Below are positions 52,937 through 60,510 of a DNA stretch of 64,000 nt, in pieces. Source of the stretch: Pseudoalteromonas sp. XMcav2-N (GTDB lineage: Bacteria; Pseudomonadota; Gammaproteobacteria; Enterobacterales; Alteromonadaceae). The position numbers and the translations under genes are program-made. The stretch's first letter is position 1. Every line of letters begins with the position of its first letter. The notes beneath the pieces were generated by a model, which was given only the letters and a program-made list of their open reading frames with translations, ran no database searches and was not told where the DNA came from. The DNA lies in contig NZ_JAMXSF010000017.1 in assembly GCF_024124545.1 (NCBI RefSeq), forward strand, positions 62,001 to 126,000, given 5' to 3'.

Positions 52937-53209
52937 TCAATCTTTGGCCTCGTTAGCCATTTGGTATATAAAGTTGAGCTTATTGATAAAGTCCTCTTTA
53001 TTCTTCTCGTGCTGGTAATCCATATGATAAGTATTGTGAAAACCAAACCTGAGCAACAAAGCACTGCCTTCAAGATAGATGGTATACCCATCGGGATCTG
53101 AGTAGGCACGGATCCCCTCAAACAGCTTACCGTTTTCGTCAGCTTCACCATGTTGCTGAATGTATTCATATACGGCGAGTATTTGACGACTATCGATTTC
53201 ATTTTTCAT
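52937..53209 (-). CDS. DUF3081-like small protein
   Basis: A 90-residue acidic, soluble protein (SRQILAVYEYIQQHG, FEGIRAYSDPDGYTIYLEG, LRFGFHNTYHMDY, NKEDFINKLNFI). I believe it belongs to the DUF3081 family of Vibrio and Alteromonadales small proteins; function unknown. AGGAG lies 7 bases before the ATG. A different-frame ORF over the same bases is a shadow. Divergent from the RNase Z gene. Confidence 0.65.
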   Translation of the reverse strand: MKNEIDSRQILAVYEYIQQHGEADENGKLFEGIRAYSDPDGYTIYLEGSALLLRFGFHNTYHMDYQHEKNKEDFINKLNFIYQMANEAKD

Positions 53210-53349
53210 ATCTTACTCCTGTCATAGCAATGGGTTTGCAACTTCCTTCGGCCAGGGCACCAAACCTAACTGAATTCAACTGGCCCTGGTTCCACTGTAA
53301 CCTAAGCTGTGGCAGGATCAATGTCTCTGACCGCATTTTAGGAGTTGTT

Positions 53350-54291
53350 TTGCAGTTACATTTTTTAGGGACTTCATCAGGAAGCCCGAGTCCGAGCAGA
53401 AACATGTCAGCAACCGCTGTCAGTTTCGACAAAAGCAAATCCTGGTTGCTGGTAGACTGTGGAGAAGCGACTCAGCACCAGCTTCTAAAGTCTGATTTAT
53501 CCGCCTATCACTTAAGTGTGATTTGTATCAGCCACCTGCATGGCGATCATTGTTATGGTTTGCCGGGTTTACTCGCGTCTATGGCCATGTCAGGCAGGCA
53601 AGCTCCGGCTCATCTTATTGCCCCTCAGGCGGTCATCCAGTTTGTTATGTCGACACTGGCAGTGACTCAAGTGGCTTTGCCGTTTAATCTGTATACGATG
53701 CCAATTGAGCAAAATGATCAGTTAGTGTGTTTTGAGTTTTGTCAGATAGAAATTATTGCACTGAAACACCGAGTGCCCAGTTTCGGATTCAAAATCACAG
53801 AAACTGGCATCCCGCGTAAATTAAGAGTGGCCCAGTTGGCAAAGGACGGTGTTACAAGCGGTCCGCATTACAACTCCCTGCAAAAAGGTCAGGATGTCAA
53901 TTTTGCAGGGCGACAACTACGCGCTGATACTTATGCCTTTCCCAGCTGGCAGCCTAGAGTGGTAATTATTTGCGGCGATAACGAAAAACCTGCATTGTTG
54001 ACACCCCATTGCGCCGAAATTGACATGTTGGTTCATGAGGCAACGTTTACCCACTCTGACCTTATTAAGGTCGGCACACACACAGGGCATAGCGATGCTA
54101 AACGGGTTGCGCAGTTTGCACAGCAGCAAAACGTCAGTGCATTAACTCTGACTCATTTTAGTGTCAGATATCATGGTGAAGGCATGCTGGATGCACTTGA
54201 GCAGGAAGCCAGAGCTTATTTTCAGGGTACATTGCATCTGGCTTTCGATTCTTTGGTGGTGACTATTCCCAAACGACTACTTTCTGAGTGA
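53350..54291 (+). CDS. rnz: Ribonuclease Z (tRNA 3'-endonuclease)
   Basis: Cleaves tRNA precursors 3' of the discriminator base. The 313-residue product is a beta-lactamase-fold enzyme: LHFLGTSSGSPSPSRN, SHLHGDHCYGLPGLL (zinc-binding HxHxDH), HRVPSFGFKI, VIICGDNEKP (metal Asp), HEATF and LTHFSVRY (metal His). The start is a TTG at 53350 with AGGAG 5 bases upstream, exactly at the conserved N-terminus; the open frame extends 40 codons further without homology. It overlaps the DUF2252 gene end by 15 bases. Confidence 0.92.
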   Translation: MQLHFLGTSSGSPSPSRNMSATAVSFDKSKSWLLVDCGEATQHQLLKSDLSAYHLSVICISHLHGDHCYGLPGLLASMAMSGRQAPAHLIAPQAVIQFVMSTLAVTQVALPFNLYTMPIEQNDQLVCFEFCQIEIIALKHRVPSFGFKITETGIPRKLRVAQLAKDGVTSGPHYNSLQKGQDVNFAGRQLRADTYAFPSWQPRVVIICGDNEKPALLTPHCAEIDMLVHEATFTHSDLIKVGTHTGHSDAKRVAQFAQQQNVSALTLTHFSVRYHGEGMLDALEQEARAYFQGTLHLAFDSLVVTIPKRLLSE

Positions 54292-55575
54292 ACAGAATAG
54301 GCCCCAGTCTTGTTCAACCTGGCTTGCATAATGGTTTGCTGACGCGATAAGTTCGGTTTTATACTCAGGCATGATGTCACAGACAACTTGCTGGAACATC
54401 AATGAGCGACGGTCGCCACGCATATGTGCATAGGCCAGGGCTTTGGCACAGGCTTCTGCATATTGACTCAAGCCATTGCGCTCAGCGGCACGTTTGCCTA
54501 ACACAATGTGCTCCGGATCAATGCCAACGCGGGCATGATGGCGGGAACGTACTAGCCAGTGGACTCCTTGCCATAACGCATCATCCAGAACCAGATCGGG
54601 CCTGCGCTGCATCTGACGTTGGCAATTGACCGTCAGGTGAGCATGATTGAGTCGATTTGTTGGGCTCAGTTCGGCGTTATAATGTAAGGGGGCGGCGAGT
54701 CTTTGCTGCTTGACTTCGACTATGTGGTATAGCTCAGCTGAAGAGCAACATTTCGGACCTACCAGTAAGTAATAACGTTTGAGATTATTCGACCCCGTGC
54801 CAGCATCAATGCGCTCAACGCAATCGACTATCTCGTCGTCAACATATGGGCGGAAATATTCAACTAAGGTATTGTACAAATCTTCATGAAGCCGAGAGAA
54901 TTTCTCATCATTGTCCTTAAACCTAAGAGGGGTAGTGTTGAGGTCTACTTCTTTGGCCAGGCTACTTTTTAGGTTAAATGCGACGCCCCCGACCAGGCGC
55001 TGCAGGCCCTTTTGCCAACGCTTGTGTAATATATGCTCCTGGCTGAACTCGGTCAGGGCACTTTGATTATTGTTTTCTCCCCGCAATGAGGCCTGGCAGG
55101 TAGCCACATAACTGTCAATGAAAGTCTGTTGGGCCTGATTAACCTGTGCCGAGTCCGCTAGCGGCTTTTGCCTGAGCTTTAAATCATCGCTGGAGCTCTG
55201 AAGCAAGGCACCCTCTTGCTGGGCAAGCGGTATGCTGACCAAAAAACGCAGCAGATCCCAAACTGCATGACCAATACAGGCATCATCAAAATCGTTGGGT
55301 GAAAAAACCAATGTCTCACCATGAGAGCCTTCTTCACTCAAAAAGCCAAAATTACTAGAATGACAATCCCCCTGGACATAAGTCAGGGGTAACTCAAACA
55401 GTGGCTGTGGCAATGTAATGACATCATTGGCAATGTCTCTGTACATTAAAGGGGCGCTGCCACGGAAAAAACGGAATGCGCTCGACGCCATTTTAGTGTG
55501 TTTAGGCAAAGTCATGCTTGGGTGTGTACCATCATGGTGATCAAAATATTGACCCAGTACATCTGCTCTTTCCAT
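54277..55575 (-). CDS. DUF2252 kinase-like protein
   Basis: A 432-residue soluble protein of the DUF2252 family, which has a protein-kinase/aminoglycoside-phosphotransferase-like fold of unknown function. Seen: KMASSAFRFFRGSAPLMYRD (family signature), LTYVQGDCHSSNFGF (HxDxxxxN-type catalytic loop) and SPNDFDDACIGHAVWDLLR (metal-binding Asp). Its ATG overlaps the PPK2 stop (TAATG), so the pair is translationally coupled and probably shares a job in phosphate or nucleotide metabolism. Confidence 0.85.
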   Translation of the reverse strand: MERADVLGQYFDHHDGTHPSMTLPKHTKMASSAFRFFRGSAPLMYRDIANDVITLPQPLFELPLTYVQGDCHSSNFGFLSEEGSHGETLVFSPNDFDDACIGHAVWDLLRFLVSIPLAQQEGALLQSSSDDLKLRQKPLADSAQVNQAQQTFIDSYVATCQASLRGENNNQSALTEFSQEHILHKRWQKGLQRLVGGVAFNLKSSLAKEVDLNTTPLRFKDNDEKFSRLHEDLYNTLVEYFRPYVDDEIVDCVERIDAGTGSNNLKRYYLLVGPKCCSSAELYHIVEVKQQRLAAPLHYNAELSPTNRLNHAHLTVNCQRQMQRRPDLVLDDALWQGVHWLVRSRHHARVGIDPEHIVLGKRAAERNGLSQYAEACAKALAYAHMRGDRRSLMFQQVVCDIMPEYKTELIASANHYASQVEQDWGLFCSLRK

Positions 55576-56408
55576 TAGTCCTTCCTCTTATGTTTGATAC
55601 CTAAATGCTCTTTTGCCAGTTTAACCACATGTGGGTCAACCGGAGGCGGTGTAATATCGACCCCCTCACTGAGCGTTTTAACCAGCGTTTTTAGTACTTC
55701 TACCCGGGTATACCATTTGTGCTCCGCAAGTACCAGATGCCAGGGCGCTTGTTGGGTATCGGTCAGGGTAAACATGTCATCTACAGCTTGCTCATATTCT
55801 TTGCGTTTATTGCGATTTCTAATATCTTCTTCTGTCAGTTTCCAGCGTTTGTAGGGGTTGTTTAGTCGTTCCTCGAAACGTTTGAGTTGCTCGTCGGCGC
55901 TGATATGTAAAAATAGTTTCACCACTTTGACGTTGTCATCATGGAGCAGGCGTTCAAATTCATTGATTTCCTGGTAAGCACGCTGCCACTGCGTTTGTGT
56001 CGCAAAGCCCTCAACACGTTCAACCAGCACTCGGCCGAAATAGGAGCGGTCAAAAATAGTCACCGTGCCGGCTTTGGGCAACTTGTTATAGAAGCGATAA
56101 AGATAGTGTCTGCCTTGTTCTTCTTCTTTGGGGGCACTGATGGGGAAAACCTGATATCCTCGAGGGTCCAGGCGTTCAGTAATGCGGCGGATAGCGCCGC
56201 CTTTACCCGCGGTATCCCATCCTTCAAAGATAATCAGCGCCCTGCGGCCCTGATGGTAATACGCTTGTTGCACATGTAGCAGCTCATTCTGCCAGTATTT
56301 GAGTGCCTGACGATAGGCCTTTTTGTCATCCAGTGCAGGATGTTCCAACGGTGCCTTAACCGTGATTTTGCGATTCAATAGTACACTTAACTTTGGTTCA
56401 ATATTCAC
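55575..56408 (-). CDS. PPK2-family polyphosphate kinase
   Basis: Transfers phosphate between polyphosphate and nucleotides. The 277-residue single-domain product shows Walker A (FEGWDTAGKGGAIRRI), the lid region (RLDPRGYQVFPISAPKEEEQGRHYLYRF) and Walker B (IFDRSYFGRVLVERV), and RWKLTEEDIRNR near the end. Whether it phosphorylates AMP, ADP or other nucleotides cannot be told here. First gene of a coupled pair with DUF2252. A plausible ribosome-binding GAGGTG lies 13 bases upstream of the ATG, which is far. Confidence 0.92.
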   Translation of the reverse strand: MNIEPKLSVLLNRKITVKAPLEHPALDDKKAYRQALKYWQNELLHVQQAYYHQGRRALIIFEGWDTAGKGGAIRRITERLDPRGYQVFPISAPKEEEQGRHYLYRFYNKLPKAGTVTIFDRSYFGRVLVERVEGFATQTQWQRAYQEINEFERLLHDDNVKVVKLFLHISADEQLKRFEERLNNPYKRWKLTEEDIRNRNKRKEYEQAVDDMFTLTDTQQAPWHLVLAEHKWYTRVEVLKTLVKTLSEGVDITPPPVDPHVVKLAKEHLGIKHKRKD

Positions 56409-56635
56409 AGCTGCACCTCGTTGGCAGTTTATACTGTCATGACCGCGACACGTTGTCAGCTAAACAGCTTCTACGCTAGCTCACATAAATGACAGTTTCG
56501 TTAAGGTCATTATCGGACAGCAGAAAACTTAACCTGTAATCTGCGCTGAAACAACCGGTGTGTGGTCACATACTGACATAGTTTTTGCTGTGGAGTATTG
56601 ATCTGGCAAGGGAAATAGATTTGACTGACAATAAA

Positions 56636-56657
56636 AAAGCAGCCGATTGGCTGCTTT
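56636..56657 (-). terminator. Terminator after the DUF1338 gene
   Basis: AAAGCAGCC and GGCTGCTTT form a 9-bp stem with a GATT loop. On the minus strand it is followed by TTTATTG. It lies 23 bases past the stop. Confidence 0.85.
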
Positions 56658-56679
56658 AACAAGTTACTGTGATATACGC

Positions 56680-57483
56680 TTAACGTGCGTTAGTACTTTC
56701 GAAAATCTTGTCGGCTGATGCGGCAACAAAGCCCGTGTAGATCTCGCCATCTGGCTTGTTGTAGCGCAGTGCGAACTCGTAGAAACAGCTTGGAATGCTG
56801 AATTCACCATCGCTGAAAGCAAGGGTATGGTGGTCTGCCAGAGTAGATGACTGTTCAAGTAGCACTTCTGGAGAACCTTTGATCTCGCCGCCCGATGCGT
56901 TTAGTTCGAATCCAGCATCTTTCAGCGCTTGGTTTACGGACTCAATAGTCTCGAAGTTGCCCAGATGGTTAATACTGACTGTAAAGTGGTTAGCACGGTA
57001 GCCCCAGGCTGCCATCCAGGCTGCGTATTCAGACTCGGCCAGAAGTTGTTTGTAAGTTTCATGGCTGACCTGCCAGTGCGTACCTGAATACAGGAAGTTG
57101 TCAGCAGTGACAGCGCTCTCATCGATTTGCTCAACAAGTTCGTTCACAATGGCTTGAAGTGCTTCAGAGCACTTTTCAACCAACAGCTCAGAGATGAATA
57201 CTTTTGGCTTAGTCGGGTCGCTGTGTTCGAAATGTTTAGCGTATAGTTTTTTAGCTTCGAAGTGGTATTCACCGCACTCTGTATAGCCTACCGCTTTGAA
57301 ATGAGCAGCCAATTTTTCCAGGCCAATTTTTTCGTGGTTAAAGGTACGCAGTGCAATATGATCGTTGATCACGTCATCTTGCTGTGTAGAACCAAGTAGT
57401 TCGTGAACTTTAACAGCAGAAGGAGTAACTTCAAGGTAGTTATTCCATAGTTTTTCAAATAAGCTATCTACATTGTTGTGCAT
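56680..57483 (-). CDS. Short DUF1338 protein (2-oxoadipate dioxygenase/decarboxylase-related)
   Basis: A 267-residue cytoplasmic protein with a VOC-type Fe(II) site. The long homologue HglS/YdcJ (about 450 residues) converts 2-oxoadipate to 2-hydroxyglutarate in D-lysine catabolism. Candidate ligands here are His in INDHIALRTF, His in ANHFTVSINHL and Glu in CFYEFALRY, matching the His-His-Glu set. It lies 130 bases downstream of astA on the same strand and may share its transcript. The substrate of the short form is unproven. AAGGA precedes the ATG. Confidence 0.8.
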   Translation of the reverse strand: MHNNVDSLFEKLWNNYLEVTPSAVKVHELLGSTQQDDVINDHIALRTFNHEKIGLEKLAAHFKAVGYTECGEYHFEAKKLYAKHFEHSDPTKPKVFISELLVEKCSEALQAIVNELVEQIDESAVTADNFLYSGTHWQVSHETYKQLLAESEYAAWMAAWGYRANHFTVSINHLGNFETIESVNQALKDAGFELNASGGEIKGSPEVLLEQSSTLADHHTLAFSDGEFSIPSCFYEFALRYNKPDGEIYTGFVAASADKIFESTNAR

Positions 57484-57613
57484 AATGACAATCCTTAAAA
57501 TGGCGGCTCAGCCGCGTTAAATGTTACGACTAAGCACGACGCAAACGTTTAATTCAGTTGTGACATCAGGCGAAGATATTGGTTAGTCAAATAACCTGAT
57601 GTACTAATGTGTA

Positions 57614-58648
57614 TCAGAGTATAAACCCGCTGATTTCATCGCCCTCACAGACTTGAAGTGCTGTTGCAATGTCGGCACTTACTTTGAACGTGCTGGAGTC
57701 CGCGCACCACCTAACCTGAGTGGCAAAAGTAGCCCTAAAATCGGCTAAACGACAGTTAGAAACAGACCAGGTTTCGCTTCCCGTTATACTAAGTTCAGCT
57801 GAGCTGACGATGCGTGCACGACCGCGTTTAGTTTCACGTACCGTTTTAATGTTGTGCAGCCTGGACTCAACGGTTGGACCTGCATCGAATAAATCAACAT
57901 AGCCTCGGTGTTCGAACCCCTCTTTTTGCAGCAGTCGCAGGGCAGGCTTGGTTTTTTCGTGCACCTGACCTATTACTGCCTGTGCCTTCTTGCTCAGTAA
58001 GTTTGCATAGATCGGGTACTTTGGCATTAGCTCACTGATGAATACTTTGTCACCGAGCCCAACGAGATGATCAGCCTGCGGAAATTCAATGCTGAAAAAG
58101 TGTTCCTGCAACCATTGCCAAAATGGTGAATGTCCGTCTTCATCACTGACGCCACGCATTTCGGCAATCACGGTATCGCTGAAGCGTTCGGCATGCAGTG
58201 CCATAAAGTTAAAGCGCGTGCGAGACAAAAACCGGCCGGCCAGGCCCTGACGGAATGGCTCTCTCAGGAATAAGGTACAGATCTCGGACGCACCTGTGTA
58301 GTCATTACACATGGTCAGGATGTCGACTGTGTTGTAAACATTCAGGGTGCGCGAATGGTGAACTGTTTTGCCTAAGTGATAGTGGTACAGCGGGGTTTGC
58401 ATGCCAACTGCAGCTTCAATTGCGGTGGTGCCTAAGATCTCACCACTGTTGCTGTCTTCCAGTACAAACAAATAGCCTTCGTCGGTACGCAAGCCGGCAG
58501 TTTTTTTAAAGCTGTTTTCTGAGCGCGCAATTTTACTGCTTAGTAAATCATCATCAACAGGCAGGGACGTGAATCCGTGGCCAGACTCGACGGCGATGGT
58601 TTTTAAAGCCGCATAATCTTTTTCTGAAATAGGTCTGAGTACTTGCAT
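57614..58648 (-). CDS. astA: Arginine N-succinyltransferase
   Basis: First step of the ammonia-producing arginine succinyltransferase pathway: succinyl-CoA + arginine to N2-succinylarginine. The 344-residue product shows LRPISEKDYAALKTIAVESG, the succinyl-CoA-binding GNAT-like core (LREPFRQGLAGRFLSRTRFNFMA) and the C-terminal ESRLHNIKTVRETKRGRA signature. It starts 33 bases after the aminotransferase stop, forming an astC-astA unit. astD, astB and astE are not in the window. Confidence 0.95.
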   Translation of the reverse strand: MQVLRPISEKDYAALKTIAVESGHGFTSLPVDDDLLSSKIARSENSFKKTAGLRTDEGYLFVLEDSNSGEILGTTAIEAAVGMQTPLYHYHLGKTVHHSRTLNVYNTVDILTMCNDYTGASEICTLFLREPFRQGLAGRFLSRTRFNFMALHAERFSDTVIAEMRGVSDEDGHSPFWQWLQEHFFSIEFPQADHLVGLGDKVFISELMPKYPIYANLLSKKAQAVIGQVHEKTKPALRLLQKEGFEHRGYVDLFDAGPTVESRLHNIKTVRETKRGRARIVSSAELSITGSETWSVSNCRLADFRATFATQVRWCADSSTFKVSADIATALQVCEGDEISGFIL

Positions 58649-58681
58649 AGATTTAGCAGGGCGCTTTCGCGCCCCTCACCA

Positions 58682-59887
58682 TTAACCGTTCACAACATCC
58701 GCTACTGCCAGCTCAAAGCGAGCCAGACCAGCCTGGATATCTTCATCCGGAATCACCAACGATGGTGTGAATCGAACCACATTCATACCTGCAACCAGTG
58801 CCATCAAACCATGCTTGCCGCTGGCAACCAGGAAGTCACGGGCGCGACCATTAAACTTGTCGTTCAGAACTGCTCCAAGCAGTAACCCTTTACCACGTAC
58901 TTCGCTAAATACATTGTACTTTTCGTTGATAGCAGCAAGGCCGTCACGGAATAGTTGCTCTTTACGTTTTACGTCTGCCAGTAATTGCTCATCATTAACA
59001 GTGTCGAATGCAGCTTCAGCTACCGCACAGGCTAGTGGGTTACCACCGTAAGTCGAACCATGAGTACCGATTTTTAAGTGTTTGGCAATGTCTTTGGTTG
59101 TTAGCATTGCGCCAATTGGGAAACCACCACCCAGTGCCTTAGCCGTAGTAAGGATATCAGGTGTTACGTTCAGACCCTGGTATGCATACAGGTCACCTGT
59201 ACGGCCAACCCCAGTCTGTACTTCGTCAAAAATCAGCAGTGCGTTATGTTTATCACATAATTCGCGTACGCCCTGAATGAATTCCTGGGTGGGTGGAATG
59301 ATACCGCCTTCACCTTGCAACGGTTCCATCATGACCGCACAGGTTTTGTCAGAGATTAGTTTGGCAAAGGTCTCAAGGTCATTGTAGTCAACATGGGTCA
59401 CATCTTGCGGTTTAGGTCCAAAGCCATCTGAATATGCAGCCTGGCCACCTACGGTAACCGTGAAAAATGTACGACCGTGGAAGCCTTTGTTGAAAGCGAT
59501 GATTTGAGTTTTTTCTTCTGAATAGTTATCAATTGCCCAACGGCGTGCAAGTTTCAGTGCCGCTTCATTGGCTTCTGCGCCTGAGTTGGCAAAATAGACT
59601 TGCTCACTAAACGTAGCGTCTGTTAGTTTTTTCGCCAAGCGAAGAGCTGGTTCATTGGTCATTACGTTAGACAGGTGCCAGATTTTCTCACCTTGCTCTT
59701 TTAACGCGTTAACCAAAGCTGGGTGACAATGGCCAAGACAGTTTACAGCGATACCACCCGCGAAGTCGATGTACTCGTCGCCTTTTTGATCCCAAACACG
59801 TGAACCTTTCCCTTTTACAGGGATCACTTCAGATGGATTGTAGTTTGGTACCATTACTTCGTTAAACAACTCGCGATTCACTTGCAT
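58682..59887 (-). CDS. astC: Acetylornithine/succinylornithine aminotransferase
   Basis: A PLP-dependent class-III aminotransferase (401 residues) converting N2-succinylornithine (AstC) or N-acetylornithine (ArgD). Seen: YIDFAGGIAVNCLGHCHP, YFANSGAEANEAALKLAR, FHGRTFFTVTVGGQ, LIFDEVQTGVGRTG (PLP-contact Asp) and TTAKALGGGFPIGAML (Schiff-base Lys). Its place directly upstream of astA favours the catabolic role; the enzyme may also serve as ArgD. GAGGAA precedes the ATG. Divergent from an Lrp/AsnC regulator gene. Confidence 0.94.
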   Translation of the reverse strand: MQVNRELFNEVMVPNYNPSEVIPVKGKGSRVWDQKGDEYIDFAGGIAVNCLGHCHPALVNALKEQGEKIWHLSNVMTNEPALRLAKKLTDATFSEQVYFANSGAEANEAALKLARRWAIDNYSEEKTQIIAFNKGFHGRTFFTVTVGGQAAYSDGFGPKPQDVTHVDYNDLETFAKLISDKTCAVMMEPLQGEGGIIPPTQEFIQGVRELCDKHNALLIFDEVQTGVGRTGDLYAYQGLNVTPDILTTAKALGGGFPIGAMLTTKDIAKHLKIGTHGSTYGGNPLACAVAEAAFDTVNDEQLLADVKRKEQLFRDGLAAINEKYNVFSEVRGKGLLLGAVLNDKFNGRARDFLVASGKHGLMALVAGMNVVRFTPSLVIPDEDIQAGLARFELAVADVVNG

Positions 59888-59924
59888 GATGACTTCCTCT
59901 TAATAAATCTTTATTTCTTCAGGG

Positions 59925-60064
59925 CTATTTTGGGTGCTCATCTGCAACAGACGAATCCGCATTCCCCGCTTTTTTGTCATTATTACGCGTTGTGTTGTCA
60001 ATTTGCAGTGCAAAAATAAATAAAATGATTAAAATAACGGTCAAAATGACGATTGAAGTTTTCA
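59925..60064 (-). CDS. Possible small single-TM protein
   Basis: A GTG at about 60064 opens a 46-codon frame: one transmembrane helix (about 4-22, IVILTVILIILFIFAL) and a polar tail rich in Asp, Asn and Lys. It would fill most of the gap between astC and the divergent regulator gene, abutting that gene's start. No good ribosome-binding site is seen, so AT-rich noncoding promoter DNA is an equal alternative. Confidence 0.25.
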
Positions 60065-60066
60065 CA

Positions 60067-60495
60067 ATGATCCATTCACAAGACGAACGTTTACTTTCTG
60101 AACTGAGGAAAAATGCCCGCGCCAGCATCTCTGAGCTGGCAAGAACGCTTGATATGTCCAGGACAACAGTCCAAAGTCGTTTACAAAAATTGGAACAAAA
60201 CGGGGTGATCCAAGGCTACAGTGTTGAGCTGGGCAGACAATATCAGGCGTCTCAGGTCGCTGCCCATGTGTCTATTAAGGTCAGACAAAAACTGACCGCA
60301 CAAACCAATATTGCACTTAAGCAAATCAATAATATCTCGGCTTTGTACGCCATCAGCGGCGAATACGATATGATTGCGGAGGTGGAAGCACAAAGTCTTG
60401 AACAACTGAGTCAGCTGCTCGACGACATAGGGAACCTGGAAGGGGTTGAACGTACGACTTCTTCGGTGATTCTGGAAACCAAGTTTAAGCGCTAG
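60067..60495 (+). CDS. Lrp/AsnC-family transcriptional regulator
   Basis: A 142-residue regulator with an N-terminal helix-turn-helix (DERLLSELRKNARASISELARTLDMSRTTVQSRLQKLEQNGVIQGY) and a C-terminal RAM/AsnC ligand-binding domain (VAAHVSIKV, ISALYAISGEYDMIAEVEAQSLEQL, ERTTSSVILETKFKR). It is divergent from astC-astA and likely controls it in response to an amino acid; this is inferred from position. ATG at 60067 is the homologous start; the frame opens 31 codons upstream through AT-rich DNA. Confidence 0.88.
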   Translation: MIHSQDERLLSELRKNARASISELARTLDMSRTTVQSRLQKLEQNGVIQGYSVELGRQYQASQVAAHVSIKVRQKLTAQTNIALKQINNISALYAISGEYDMIAEVEAQSLEQLSQLLDDIGNLEGVERTTSSVILETKFKR

Positions 60496-60510
60496 AGAGC
60501 TCGTGATGGC

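Noticed and set aside
52924..53202. 92-codon minus ORF overlapping the DUF3081-like gene
   Set aside because: The other frame (52937-53209) has the AGGAG site and a family-like protein; this one is its shadow.
53252..53290. Inverted repeat CCAGGGC/GCCCTGG upstream of rnz
   Set aside because: Only a 7-bp stem with a long loop and no T run; not enough to call a terminator or operator.
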